Made by a program: the position numbers and the translations under genes. Under the pieces are notes generated by a model. It saw only the letters and a list, made by a program, of their open reading frames with translations. It was not told where the DNA came from and searched no databases. From Clostridium_AT stratigraminis (GTDB lineage Bacteria; Bacillota; Clostridia; Clostridiales; Clostridiaceae), in NCBI RefSeq assembly GCF_045310675.1, contig NZ_JBJHZZ010000015.1, positions 1-64,000 on the forward strand: a stretch of DNA of 64,000 nt. The letters run 5' to 3'. Positions 42,481-52,616 of this stretch are shown here, piece by piece (positions within the stretch are counted from its first letter, which is position 1; each line of letters opens with the position of its first letter).

Positions 42481-42669
42481 TTAATTATTCTTTAAATGAT
42501 TAATTATGTTTACAATATCTGAACATAATTCAGGATCCTTTAAAAGCTTAGCTTTATCATATTCTATATCATTCTCTTGAAGAAGCTTCACAGCCTTTTT
42601 ATATAAAATCAGGTTTTTTATCTCTATTACATTTTCCATTAGCTCACCTAATTTAATCATTTGTATCAT
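42481..42669 (-). CDS. small protein (52-62 aa), unknown
   Basis: The frame opens at 42669; ATG at 42639 (MENVIEIKNLILYKKAVKLL) with AGGTGAG upstream looks the better start. A helical soluble protein without recognisable family. Confidence 0.5.
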   Translation of the reverse strand: MIQMIKLGELMENVIEIKNLILYKKAVKLLQENDIEYDKAKLLKDPELCSDIVNIINHLKNN

Positions 42670-42786
42670 GATATGAATAATGTAAGATCTTTGTGATTAA
42701 CATATTATGCTCACTTTCTTTAGCTTATAAGTGTTTCTCATTTATAAAAGTTCTATTTATTAAGAATGGGACGGCATGGCGGCTTA

Positions 42787-45555
42787 TTAATTAAGCTTAT
42801 ATAGAAGCTTTTCTCTAGATATAAAATCAGGTTCTACCTTACCCTTAATATATATTTCTAAACAATGCTTCTTAAGCTCCTCTTTTGTAAATATCTTGTC
42901 TATGTCTTCAATAAAGCCGTATATTAAAGCATTAACCTCAAGGTCTTCACTTATACTTACAAGTACATCTTCTTTTCCTTCTCCAAGCCTTTTAAAATCA
43001 CCTCTAAGCTTTGCCTTATTATCAGGTATTTCTAAAGGTCTTTCTTCTGTATAGGCTCCCCTTATACAATATGGGGAATAATAAATATAGTTATAGGTCC
43101 CTTGCCTTGCCCGTATATTTAAATAGTAGCTTCCATCTATTTGCAGTATGCCTCCATAGGCCTTTGCTAGTGAATAATATTGAAGAAGTTTATCTACATT
43201 CATTTCTATTTCCTCAAGTCCAATATATTTTTCGTTTAGATGAAGAGGATATGCCTCTGAAGCTAGAAGCTTTACGTATTGCTTCTTATAATTTTTTATC
43301 TCTGGTAAATAGCTTGCACAAGCCCCCATAGTAATATGAATTATGTCTATTGCATATGGATTTGTTGTTTCAACATATCTTGCCTGCCGTGAAAGTTCTC
43401 CTGTTTGATTCTTTATCCAGCTGTCAATTGCCATAGGCGGTTTATTTGTTCCTTCTTCCTTAATGGAGCCCACATAATAGCATTCTGTCCAGGATACCTC
43501 TGGACTCTTTACTGCTGACCAAAAGGGCCTAGCTAGCTTAGCAGCTGCATCTAGTTCCTCTTTTAAATAATCTTCTAAGTTTAATTTTTCTTTTACTGCA
43601 TTTCTTTCCATAAGATTTATTATATTAATATTTCCTTTAACTTTTTCAAATTCTATATTGCAAAGCTCAATTATATCTTGTAAAGCTTCATTAGCAACCT
43701 TTAATATATCCTTTTCCATGAAAATATTTTGCATTCTCCTAGTGAAATTTACTAAGAATTTTTCTGAATAAAACTCCTCATAAAACTCCAAATTAACCAT
43801 TTCCCTGGAAATAATGCTTCCCCCATACTTTTTTTCAAGCTGATTTTTTAAGGCTTTAAGCCTATACAAAATTTCGCTTTTATTACTTGTAATAGAAATT
43901 AATGTTTCTTGGAATTTACTTATTAATAATCCCTTAAGCTTAACAAACATTTCATGTCTATCCTTATAGATGTCTGAGACAAGTTTGCCTTTCTCCTGTT
44001 CTATATACTTATTAAATTTCCCGCATAATTCACCGCCAATAGTAACTTTTTCTCTCCTCAATAAGCCTTTAGTGTTTTTTAATTTTAAGACTTCTCCCTT
44101 TATTTTTTCTTTATCTATTGATGTAGTTATAAGTCCTTCAGAATACTCATTGTACATTATAGCTTCAGCTTTATTAAACATTTCAATAATAAAGTTAATG
44201 CCCTTTCCTACAATATTTACGTCTATATAACTTTCTAATAAAGAATTTAATTGGTTTCTCAAATTTGTTTTATTTTGATTCCATAGAGCTTTTCTTTCCT
44301 TGGCAAAGCGCTGAGCCTTATCTAAATTGCCGCAGTTCCCTTCCTTTAAATCAAAAGCAGCTGCACTGCTATTTATTTTTAAGTTAAAAGAAAAATCAGC
44401 TAAAACCTCATTAATACCTAAAGTCTCATTAATATTACTAATAAGGCTTTCAGCATCATCATCTATAATACTATCTGAGTTACCCCTTCCCTTTTCTAAA
44501 GTATCCATAATGTCCATTGCAAACCTTAGGCTGCAGTAGCTTTTAAGTTTATCTATAGGAAGCTCCATGGTAGAGGTGGAAAAGGTACTGAAATTTCTAT
44601 CTTTCTTTAAAATAGGATCCTTATCTTTACAAATAAAATTGGAATAATCTGCCCTAAGCTGTGAACCCAACTTACTGCCAACCTCTTGAAATAGCTGTAA
44701 GGAACACAATTCATAAATGTCTTCAATATTTGTAAGAACCCCTCCAAGCTCGTTTTTATTTTCAATTAAGTAGCAAACATCTAAAAGTCTTCTCTCTAAT
44801 CTAATTTCTGCTAAATTATTATACTTAAATAAATATTTTTCATCCTTTGGATCTGTTATGGTGGACATATAGAATTCCAGTTCTTTAAGGGCAGCATAGC
44901 AGTTTGCCTTACTTCTATTTTGAGCATCTATATCTGAGGAAAGCTTTTCATCGTAACAGCTTTCTAAGGTAAAGAGGCCTATTAAATTTGTATTATCCCT
45001 ATTAAATATTTTAGAAAGCATCACTGCTACATCTAAAAATACTCCACAGCCAGTTCCCCCAGCAAGAGAACCAACTATATATACCTTTTGCCTGTCTATA
45101 TTCTCTAAAAAAGCACTTCCATATTCAGTTAGAATTTTATGTATATCCACTAAATCGTTTTTAGCATTAGTAAGTACATCATACACAAGCTTTGCATTCT
45201 TGCAAAGATAAAGCCTGCCTATTGGTCTCATAAGACCTGCTCCCTGATCAATAGCTGTAAAAAAATCTGCAGTTAATTTTGGACTTTTGGGCAGCCAATG
45301 AAAGTTAAGGTTGCTATAAGCAAAGTCCAAAGTATTTTTTATACCGTCACCAAATTTTAATTGACATTTCTCGTTATTTTCAATGCTTTCATCCATAAAA
45401 GATTTTAAATCTGTATCAATTAAAAGGTATCTTATAGGCAGCTTTTCATCATTGTATCTTTTTTTGAAAAGTTCCTTTACTCTTTTGATTACTTGATAGC
45501 CTGTTCCTCCAAGACCAATTATTAGGGTAGGTAAAACATCCTTTGGTACCTGCAT
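42787..45555 (-). CDS. tubulin-like GTPase-fold protein (Tubulin_2 family)
   Basis: The 922-aa protein starts with a tubulin/FtsZ-type Rossmann strand and loop (TLIIGLGGTGYQVIKRVKEL, residues 10-29). At residues 162-170 it carries GSLAGGTGC, the tubulin signature loop that contacts the nucleotide phosphates. A long helical region with coiled-coil character (about 380-600) follows. This is the bacterial Tubulin_2 group of large FtsZ relatives of unknown function, usually beside a VWA-domain protein, as here (64 bp upstream). Binding site GGAGG. Confidence 0.75.
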   Translation of the reverse strand: MQVPKDVLPTLIIGLGGTGYQVIKRVKELFKKRYNDEKLPIRYLLIDTDLKSFMDESIENNEKCQLKFGDGIKNTLDFAYSNLNFHWLPKSPKLTADFFTAIDQGAGLMRPIGRLYLCKNAKLVYDVLTNAKNDLVDIHKILTEYGSAFLENIDRQKVYIVGSLAGGTGCGVFLDVAVMLSKIFNRDNTNLIGLFTLESCYDEKLSSDIDAQNRSKANCYAALKELEFYMSTITDPKDEKYLFKYNNLAEIRLERRLLDVCYLIENKNELGGVLTNIEDIYELCSLQLFQEVGSKLGSQLRADYSNFICKDKDPILKKDRNFSTFSTSTMELPIDKLKSYCSLRFAMDIMDTLEKGRGNSDSIIDDDAESLISNINETLGINEVLADFSFNLKINSSAAAFDLKEGNCGNLDKAQRFAKERKALWNQNKTNLRNQLNSLLESYIDVNIVGKGINFIIEMFNKAEAIMYNEYSEGLITTSIDKEKIKGEVLKLKNTKGLLRREKVTIGGELCGKFNKYIEQEKGKLVSDIYKDRHEMFVKLKGLLISKFQETLISITSNKSEILYRLKALKNQLEKKYGGSIISREMVNLEFYEEFYSEKFLVNFTRRMQNIFMEKDILKVANEALQDIIELCNIEFEKVKGNINIINLMERNAVKEKLNLEDYLKEELDAAAKLARPFWSAVKSPEVSWTECYYVGSIKEEGTNKPPMAIDSWIKNQTGELSRQARYVETTNPYAIDIIHITMGACASYLPEIKNYKKQYVKLLASEAYPLHLNEKYIGLEEIEMNVDKLLQYYSLAKAYGGILQIDGSYYLNIRARQGTYNYIYYSPYCIRGAYTEERPLEIPDNKAKLRGDFKRLGEGKEDVLVSISEDLEVNALIYGFIEDIDKIFTKEELKKHCLEIYIKGKVEPDFISREKLLYKLN

Positions 45556-45619
45556 AGTTGCCTCCTTGATTATTTATTAATTTAAGGTTCAGCGAGTTTT
45601 GCATCTAATAATATTATGT

Positions 45620-47599
45620 TTATGAATATATTATTATTTCATCTTTTTTAACTTTAATAATGATCCTTATATTTCCTTCAAATAATAGAGAACCGCTTAC
45701 TTCTTCCTCCTCCTTATACACTTGCTGCTCCATACTTGGATAATATTCTATTTTAAAAGCCTTATCCTTTAGTACAAGGTATTTAAGTCCTTGAAATATC
45801 TTACTGCCTTTGGGGAAATCAAGGAGTAAATAGCCTACTCCATTATTTTCTTCATCTTCAGCCTCAAGTGTATTACCCTTTAGATTTAAATATTTTATAT
45901 TTTTTGTTGGAGTGAGGGTTACAGTCAAGAAATAACTTATATTCTTTGAGCCTAATTTATAAGTTAATTCCTTTGTAATGCTGTACTTTAAAAACCTTTT
46001 GTACTGTGTTCTTTGAAATACAATAATTAGTAAATCCATGGCTGATAAAATAAAAATAATTAACATAGGAATTTTAAATTTTTCATAATAATACTCCTTC
46101 ATTGTTAAAGGTCTTTTTACTGCAGTAACTTTAGACTGAGGTAAAAAATAAGAAAAGCTGTCATTATCAAAAACCCCATTAACACAGACAGTTAAACTTA
46201 CTTCTTGAAGCTTATGTAAAGTCACCTCTGTGGTCAAATAGTTATCCACAATTTTTAGAGGGAATTTCTCATACTTATCCCCATAATCCACTATGATTTC
46301 TCCTGAGGGGTTGATAACTTTATCCTGGCTTAATTGTTTAAGCACTATTTTATAGGGCTTATCAATAACTATTTCCTTTGGTATTTCAGCTTTGTAATAA
46401 AAAGGCGGGTCATCTGTAACATTAATCCTTAAGTTGTTTACAGCTATAATTCTTCCCTGTCCATCATAAGCTGTTACTAATATTTCATATTCACCACTTT
46501 TAGCCTTATTAAAGGTAAAATTAAAGCCACTGCTGTCCCTCTCTATTGGCTCTCTAAATGTTCCCTCAACCTTATCCATGTGAAGCCCGACTATATCTTT
46601 ATCTGCAGTTAAAGTAACGTTTAATTTTAAAGGTACCTCCTTAGGAATACTAAAATCTTTTTCTAATGGTTTAATACTTATCACGGACTTACTTTTAATC
46701 TGGATTATTACTAAATACTTTCCATTGTCTCTTGGAGAAACATTTAGAATACAATCCTCCTTATTACTAATGTTGTATATTTTATAGCCATCCCCTAATT
46801 TACTTGCAGACAGCACCGCGCCGCCTTTCATTATGTCTACAAGAGGAGTTTTATTCTCTAAAGAGGCTATTTTAACAGTTATCTCCTGAACATAACTGCT
46901 TAACTTAATTTCACTAGGTACCTCATCACTTATTTCATATTCCTTTATAGTAAAGAAATTATTTATGCTCTCTATTAATTTACTATATACATTAATTAGC
47001 TGAGAAGGGCTATTAGAATAGAAAAACTGCCCTTCTGTTTTAAAGGCTATATTCTGCAGAGCAGCTTTATCAGCCAAATTAGATAAGGCAATACAATTTA
47101 TTTTTATTTCCTCAGAATGTGCCTTATCAATTAATGAAGCGAACTCATCTTTATGCTCCTTTGTTATTCCATCTCTTATATCTTCCTTGCCATCTGAAAG
47201 TAGAATTATACTCTTATTCCCCTGCATTTTACTAAGCTGCAATAAGGCCTCCTTTATTCCATCCTTCAGGTCTGTGTAGCTGTTATCAAACTTAATATTT
47301 GCAAGCTCCCCTTTTAGCTTTTCTTTTGATGGTTTACTTTCTAAAGTAAATTTAGACTTTGCCTTATCTCCGAAAGTGACAATGTTTAGATTGGTGTTAT
47401 CAGCAGAACTGTCTATAAGCATTGAAGCAGCTACTATGGAAAGTCTTTTAGGATCAGTTTCTTTCATACTTCCTGAAACATCCATAAGTAAAATGATATT
47501 ATTTTGCACTTCTGCTGCCTTTAAGCAGTATATATTAATAAATTGCATAACTAAGGTTGTGAAAAAAAGAAGGCTTATAATTTTTATAGCTTTTCTCAT
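45620..47599 (-). CDS. VWA-domain membrane protein, partner of the tubulin-like protein
   Basis: The 659-aa protein has a signal peptide (1-29), then a von Willebrand A domain with the MIDAS residues D40, S42 and S44 (LLMDVSGSMKETD) and ILLSDGKEDIRDG further on. Beta-sandwich-like segments occupy about 300-490, a transmembrane helix lies near 513-530 (MLIIFILSAMDLLIIVF), and a cytoplasmic tail of about 125 residues follows. The tail could contact the tubulin-like product encoded next. AGGAG precedes the ATG. Confidence 0.75.
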   Translation of the reverse strand: MRKAIKIISLLFFTTLVMQFINIYCLKAAEVQNNIILLMDVSGSMKETDPKRLSIVAASMLIDSSADNTNLNIVTFGDKAKSKFTLESKPSKEKLKGELANIKFDNSYTDLKDGIKEALLQLSKMQGNKSIILLSDGKEDIRDGITKEHKDEFASLIDKAHSEEIKINCIALSNLADKAALQNIAFKTEGQFFYSNSPSQLINVYSKLIESINNFFTIKEYEISDEVPSEIKLSSYVQEITVKIASLENKTPLVDIMKGGAVLSASKLGDGYKIYNISNKEDCILNVSPRDNGKYLVIIQIKSKSVISIKPLEKDFSIPKEVPLKLNVTLTADKDIVGLHMDKVEGTFREPIERDSSGFNFTFNKAKSGEYEILVTAYDGQGRIIAVNNLRINVTDDPPFYYKAEIPKEIVIDKPYKIVLKQLSQDKVINPSGEIIVDYGDKYEKFPLKIVDNYLTTEVTLHKLQEVSLTVCVNGVFDNDSFSYFLPQSKVTAVKRPLTMKEYYYEKFKIPMLIIFILSAMDLLIIVFQRTQYKRFLKYSITKELTYKLGSKNISYFLTVTLTPTKNIKYLNLKGNTLEAEDEENNGVGYLLLDFPKGSKIFQGLKYLVLKDKAFKIEYYPSMEQQVYKEEEEVSGSLLFEGNIRIIIKVKKDEIIIYS

Positions 47600-47684
47600 G
47601 CCTATCTCCTTTTACTTATATAAAATCATAATATTTATCACTATAATATATTTTAACTTACCTTATTTTTAGAACAAAAAAGCC

Positions 47685-47729
47685 AAAGGAAGGCTCCCAT
47701 TACCTTTTTAGTAATAGAAACCTTCCTTT
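47685..47729 (-). terminator. terminator after the ammonium transporter
   Basis: AAAGGAAGG ... CCTTCCTTT long stem with internal pairing (ATTAC/GTAAT), followed by a T-rich stretch on the minus strand. Confidence 0.75.
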
Positions 47730-47817
47730 ATTGTTAAAGAATATAAGCAATAAGTTAGTGAATTGTTTTCACTTCCTTTAGGTGGTAAAACGCCCTTTAT
47801 GATACTAGCCACTTAGT

Positions 47818-49035
47818 TTAAAGATATGCAGTTTCTCCATGTAAACTTGCGTCCAATCCCTCAATTTCAGCTTTTTCACTTACTCTTACTGGTTCAAAAG
47901 CATTTAATATCTTTAATATTAAATAGGTTACTAAGAATGAATAACCAGCTGTAAATATTACTGCAAGTACCTGTACTCCAAACTGATGGAAATCACCTGC
48001 AACTAAGCCCTTTACTCCATTTACAGAGGCTTCAGCAAATACTCCTACAAGTATTGAGCCTAAGATACCTCCTACACCATGTACTCCCCATACATCTAGA
48101 GCATCATCCCATTCCAATTTAATTCTGGCTTGAACAGCCAAATAGCAAACTACTGCTGATAAAATTCCTATTATAACAGCAGCCCAAGGTCTAACATATC
48201 CTGCTGCAGGCGTTATAGTAGCGAGGCCTGCTACTGCTCCTGTAAGAGCCCCTACTAATGTAGGTTTTTTCTCTACCTTCCAGGATATAATAAGCCAGGT
48301 AACCATTGCTATGGAGCCTGCAACGTCAGTATTAATAAATGCTGTTGCAGCTACCCCATTTGCAGCTAGTGCGCTGCCGCCATTAAAGCCAAACCATCCA
48401 AACCATAATAGACCTGTGCCTAGGGCAACGAAGGCAATATTGTGGGGTGCAGTATTTTCTCCAGGAAGTATCTTTCTTTTTCCAACGAAGAATACAGAAG
48501 CAAGCGCTGCTATTCCTGCACTTACATGAACTACTATTCCTCCCGCAAAGTCCACAACTCCAAGTTTTTGAAGGAAGCCTCCCCCCCATATCCAATGAGC
48601 TAGTGGAATGTAAATTAAAATACTCCAAATTACAAGAAACTTAAGATAGCTCTTAAAATTAACTCTATCGGCAAAGGCTCCTGTTATAAGTGCAGGAGTA
48701 ATTATTGCAAACATTTCTTGATAAGTGAAAAATGTTAAAAATGGTATGGTAGGTCCATAGGTTGGGTTTGGAGCCATCCCTACACCTTGAAGTCCAAAAT
48801 ATTTTAAACTTCCTATAATTCCATGTATATCTGGTCCAAAGGCTAAGCTAAAGCCTCCAAATATCCATATTAAAGTTACAATTCCCATGGATATAAAGCT
48901 CTGCATCATTATTGTCAAAACATTTTTCTTTCTTACAAGACCTCCGTAGAAAAATGCAAGCCCTGGTGTCATTAGGCAGACAAGTGCTGCGCTAATTAAA
49001 ACAAATGCTGTATCACCGCTGTTAATGTGTGGCAT
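47818..49035 (-). CDS. amt: ammonium transporter (Amt family)
   Basis: The 405-aa protein has eleven predicted spans and Amt signatures: an N-terminal DTAFVLISAALVCLMTPGLA, then FFYGGLVRKKN, and DFAGGIVVHVSAGIAALAS near residue 160, including the pore-lining His. The second pore His region (VWGVHGVGGILGSIL) is also present. Ammonium or ammonia conduction is expected, though it may also handle the ammonia released by lysine fermentation. No glnK (PII) gene is next to it in this window. CAGGAGG precedes the ATG. Confidence 0.92.
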   Translation of the reverse strand: MPHINSGDTAFVLISAALVCLMTPGLAFFYGGLVRKKNVLTIMMQSFISMGIVTLIWIFGGFSLAFGPDIHGIIGSLKYFGLQGVGMAPNPTYGPTIPFLTFFTYQEMFAIITPALITGAFADRVNFKSYLKFLVIWSILIYIPLAHWIWGGGFLQKLGVVDFAGGIVVHVSAGIAALASVFFVGKRKILPGENTAPHNIAFVALGTGLLWFGWFGFNGGSALAANGVAATAFINTDVAGSIAMVTWLIISWKVEKKPTLVGALTGAVAGLATITPAAGYVRPWAAVIIGILSAVVCYLAVQARIKLEWDDALDVWGVHGVGGILGSILVGVFAEASVNGVKGLVAGDFHQFGVQVLAVIFTAGYSFLVTYLILKILNAFEPVRVSEKAEIEGLDASLHGETAYL

Positions 49036-49055
49036 AAACCTTTCCTCCTGTTTTC

Positions 49056-49131
49056 CTTTTTTGTACTAAACAATTACTAATTGTTTAGCTTGTTGTATTT
49101 TACTTTTGCCCTAACAATTATTAATTAGGGA
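49056..49131 (-). other. two hairpins in the amt leader
   Basis: On the minus strand CCCTAA ... TTAGGG and CTAAACAATTAGTAATTGTTTAG-like stems lie in tandem between the sigma-54 promoter and the start of amt. They may be an attenuation system (tandem hairpins recall ANTAR targets), but the loops are not clearly of that type. Confidence 0.45.
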
Positions 49132-49160
49132 TTTGAATTATTATTGCAATTATATAATCA

Positions 49161-49175
49161 GCAATTATTGTGCCA
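49161..49175 (-). promoter_or_regulatory. sigma-54 promoter of amt
   Basis: TGGCACAATAATTGC on the minus strand is a perfect match to the -24/-12 consensus TGGCAC-N5-TTGC. About 125 bp upstream of amt. The neighbouring NtrC-type activator is the obvious candidate regulator. Confidence 0.85.
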
Positions 49176-49344
49176 AGAGAAAAGGCTTACAATATATGCT
49201 AACAGAGGTTTATTTTAGATTGTTTATTTTTACATTCCTAAAACTTTACGTTATTTCTATAGAATTTTAACTGAAAATAGATGAATAATAGTCATAACAT
49301 TGATTTTATTTGTTCATGAGTTTAAATTTGTATATAAAATAAGT

Positions 49345-49379
49345 GGGACAAAGTTGCACACTAGCGCCAACTTTGTCCC
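49345..49379 (-). terminator. terminator of the two-component operon
   Basis: GGGACAAAGTTG and CAACTTTGTCCC are a perfect 12-bp stem 12 bp after the response-regulator stop. Confidence 0.85.
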
Positions 49380-49390
49380 TATAAATAAAC

Positions 49391-50743
49391 TTATATATTA
49401 TATTTTAAAATTTTTCTATGAAGGGATCTTCTGCTTATACCTAGTATCTCTGAAGCCTTTGTCCTGTTCCCGCTGCTCTCCTTAAGGGCTTTTAAAATTA
49501 CTTCCTTCTCTGTATCATCTAAGGCTTCTTCAAGCTTTGAAATCTCCTCATCAGCTTCTTTAAGTTCCTGAAAGCGAGAAATATTTAATGGCAAATCTTC
49601 TACACCTATATTAGTCTTTGGTGTAATAACTACACATCTTTCAATTATATTCTGAAGTTCTCTAATATTCCCCGGCCAATTATATGCCATTAGCTTAGAT
49701 AAAGCCTCTTCACTTATGCTCTTTGGAGCCCTTCCCGATATATCCGAGGACTTGTTTAAAAAACTTAAGACAAGCATAGGTATATCTTCTTTTCTTTCCC
49801 TTAATGGAGGCATATTAATTGGCACCACATTCAGCCTATAATATAAGTCTTCTCTAAAGCTTCCTTCCTTAACTAATTCCTCTAAATTCTTATTTGTAGC
49901 TGCTATTATTCTAACATCCACTTTAATAGTCTTAGTTCCTCCAAGCCTCTCAAATTCTTTCTCCTGAAGTATTCTTAATAGCTTAACCTGTACTCCAAGT
50001 GTAATATCGCCTATTTCATCTAAAAATATAGATCCGCCAGAAGCTAATTCAAACTTTCCTGGTTTTCTTATAACAGCCCCTGTAAATGCCCCTTTCTCAT
50101 AGCCAAACAGCTCACTTTCAAGCAGGTTTTCAGGTATTGCTGCACAATTTACTTTAACAAAAAGCATGTGACTTCTTGAGCTGTAATTATGCAGGGTTTC
50201 AGCAGCCAGCTCCTTACCGGTTCCTGTTTCCCCATAGAGCATTACAGTTGCTCTTGTATCGGCAATCTGCTTTATCATATCTATAACATTAAGCATTGCA
50301 GCGCTTTCACTCTCAAGTTTATTTTTAGTATTTTTTATATCCTTTTGAAGCGCCTGACTTCTTATTAGAACCTCATCCTTATCAGAAGTTAAATTACGAA
50401 GTGCTTCTATTACTTCTTCTATATCAAAGGGTTTTGTAATATAATCCTTTGCACCCATTCTTAAGGCTTCAATGGCTGTATCTACAGTAGCAAAGGCAGT
50501 AATCAAAATCACCTTGATAAAGGGTGCCACCTTTCCTATATTTTTTAAAAGCTCTATTCCACTCATACCTGGCATTTTTATGTCAGATATAACTATATCA
50601 ATATCATAATTGTCTATTATGTAAAGAGCCTCTTCCCCATTATGTGCCATATGAGTCTCATAACCTTCTTTGACTAAAACTTTATTTAATAGCCTTGTAA
50701 CATTTTCTTCATCATCTACAATTAGTATCGAATAATTTTTCAT
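49391..50743 (-). CDS. sigma-54-dependent response regulator (NtrC family)
   Basis: The 450-aa protein has a receiver domain (DD near residues 10-11, phospho-Asp in DIVISDIKMPGMSG, and a conserved K in TKPF). The AAA+ domain follows with Walker A GETGTGKELAAE, the sigma-54 contact loop YEKGAFTGA and Walker B SIFLDEIGD. A Fis-type HTH ends it (KASEILGISRRSLHRKIL). It activates sigma-54 promoters when phosphorylated, probably that of amt. Confidence 0.92.
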   Translation of the reverse strand: MKNYSILIVDDEENVTRLLNKVLVKEGYETHMAHNGEEALYIIDNYDIDIVISDIKMPGMSGIELLKNIGKVAPFIKVILITAFATVDTAIEALRMGAKDYITKPFDIEEVIEALRNLTSDKDEVLIRSQALQKDIKNTKNKLESESAAMLNVIDMIKQIADTRATVMLYGETGTGKELAAETLHNYSSRSHMLFVKVNCAAIPENLLESELFGYEKGAFTGAVIRKPGKFELASGGSIFLDEIGDITLGVQVKLLRILQEKEFERLGGTKTIKVDVRIIAATNKNLEELVKEGSFREDLYYRLNVVPINMPPLRERKEDIPMLVLSFLNKSSDISGRAPKSISEEALSKLMAYNWPGNIRELQNIIERCVVITPKTNIGVEDLPLNISRFQELKEADEEISKLEEALDDTEKEVILKALKESSGNRTKASEILGISRRSLHRKILKYNI

Positions 50744-50758
50744 TACTGCACCGTCCTA

Positions 50759-52468
50759 TTAATTATCCTCCGGAAGTTTTATTATAAACTTACTTCCTTT
50801 CCCTGGTATGCTTTCTACCTCAATTATTCCCCTGTGATTCTCTACTATTCTGGAACAGATGGCAAGCCCAAGTCCTATGCCTTTATCTTTGGTGGTAAAA
50901 TAAGGCTCAAATATTTTTTTCACATTTTCATGAGATATTCCTTGTCCAGTATCGCTTATCTCTATTTCAACCATAGATAATATTTGATTATTAAGAGTAG
51001 ATATTGTTAGTTCTCCACCTTGAGGCATTGACTGCACCCCATTGATTACTATATTTAATACGACCTGCTTCATTTGCTCAAAATCAGCATTTATAAGAGG
51101 AAGTTCTCCAAAATTAATATTAAGTTTTATATTATCAAAGGTATTATCCCTTTTAATTAAGAGGATAACTTCTTTAACAATATCATTTATATCATATTTT
51201 TCAAGTTTAAGCTCATTTGGTCTTGCAAAGGCTAAAAATCTATCAATAATATTGTTTAATCTATCCACTTCAGAGCTTATTACAGCCATGTCTGAATATA
51301 GTTCACTATCCTTATTAAGTTCAGACATAATATACTGAGCATAACCCTTTATAGATGTAAGTGGGTTTCTAATTTCATGTGCCATACCAGCTGAAAGTGC
51401 TCCAAGTGCCTCCAGACTCTTAGCTCTAGTTACGCTTTCCTCTAATTTTTCTAACATTTTATTAAAGGATTCTGCCAGGCTTCCTATTTCGTCTTTGCTT
51501 TGGATATTAATATTCTGACCCATATCACCCTCAGCAATATTTTGAGTTTCCTTTACTAAATTTTTTATTGGCATTGCTATTTTTCTTGAAAGTATAGCTA
51601 CTAGTACAAAAACTATTGCCACAGATATCATAAGAACTATAATAGTATAGGTTCTAAGCCTATAGGCAACTTCATAGGCTTCACTTACTGGCTCTTCCAC
51701 TACCACATACCAATTGTTTTTTTGTGTATCGTATTTATTTATACCATAAAGAGCAGAAAAATATTGAACATTATTATGAGTGGTATAAAAAGAAGCATAT
51801 TTGCTATTATTAAGAGCTTTAATAACCTCCAGACTATTAAAGGGATGATTAATATAGTTACCTTTGCTGTCTACTAAGAAAGCATAGCCCTTTTCACCAA
51901 GACGAACATTGCTTATTATATCTAAAATAGCATTAAAGTTCATTCTCTCAACTACTGCTCCCTTTATCTTATCTTTGTCATCCATTATTGGAGCAGCATA
52001 ATAAACCCCGTAGGATTTTGTGTCCTGAAAATATGTGAAATCTGAAACAAAGCTCTTTCCCTTTAAAACCTCTCCTAAAAAGCTTTCATAGCCATTATCA
52101 GCTTTTAAGTTTCCTGAATAAGCCAAAACCTTTCCCTCTAAATTTGTCACTAAAATATAATCATAGGCCTTATAAGCATTTCTTACACTATCTAAATAGC
52201 TATTCATAAGATCATTGCTTGCTTCTTTATTTTTAAGCAGTGGAGAATTCACCATTACCTGTATATCTCCATACCTTTCAAACATATATCTTTCAATCTT
52301 ATTAGAGGTTTCCTCTGCTAAGGTTATAAATTCTTTCTCCTTAGAAAGGTTTATTGCCTCTTTTGTGCTTTTAAAGAACAAGAACCCTACTGTAACAAAG
52401 AGAACAGTAGAGAGGATAATAAAAAACATCATAATTTTAATTTGAATAGAATTTTTTCCTAAGTTCAT
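50759..52468 (-). CDS. sensor histidine kinase with dCache-like sensor
   Basis: The 569-aa protein has a first helix (11-31), an extracellular Cache-type region (about 32-275), a second helix near 278-300, HAMP, a HisKA box with the phospho-His in AGMAHEIRNPLTS, and HATPase_c (N box NIVINGVQSMP, DTGQGIS, GIGLGLAIC). The NtrB/ZraS-like arrangement beside an NtrC-type regulator (15 bp apart) makes them a pair. The ligand is unknown; amino acids are common for such sensors. Confidence 0.9.
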   Translation of the reverse strand: MNLGKNSIQIKIMMFFIILSTVLFVTVGFLFFKSTKEAINLSKEKEFITLAEETSNKIERYMFERYGDIQVMVNSPLLKNKEASNDLMNSYLDSVRNAYKAYDYILVTNLEGKVLAYSGNLKADNGYESFLGEVLKGKSFVSDFTYFQDTKSYGVYYAAPIMDDKDKIKGAVVERMNFNAILDIISNVRLGEKGYAFLVDSKGNYINHPFNSLEVIKALNNSKYASFYTTHNNVQYFSALYGINKYDTQKNNWYVVVEEPVSEAYEVAYRLRTYTIIVLMISVAIVFVLVAILSRKIAMPIKNLVKETQNIAEGDMGQNINIQSKDEIGSLAESFNKMLEKLEESVTRAKSLEALGALSAGMAHEIRNPLTSIKGYAQYIMSELNKDSELYSDMAVISSEVDRLNNIIDRFLAFARPNELKLEKYDINDIVKEVILLIKRDNTFDNIKLNINFGELPLINADFEQMKQVVLNIVINGVQSMPQGGELTISTLNNQILSMVEIEISDTGQGISHENVKKIFEPYFTTKDKGIGLGLAICSRIVENHRGIIEVESIPGKGSKFIIKLPEDN

Positions 52469-52542
52469 GATAAATCCTCAAATTCATTTATTTGTTCATA
52501 TTTTACCACATTTAATATATTTTAAAGAAGCTTTATAAAAAT

Positions 52543-52569
52543 AAAGATGACTGCAAGGCAATCATCTTT
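52543..52569 (-). terminator. terminator after the CWB2/GH18 gene
   Basis: AAAGATGA and TCATCTTT enclose an 11-nt loop, followed by T-rich sequence on the minus strand, about 50 bp after the stop. Confidence 0.75.
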
Positions 52570-52616
52570 ACTTTATAGATTAGCTAGGTATAAACTTACG
52601 TTGTTTATCACTTATA

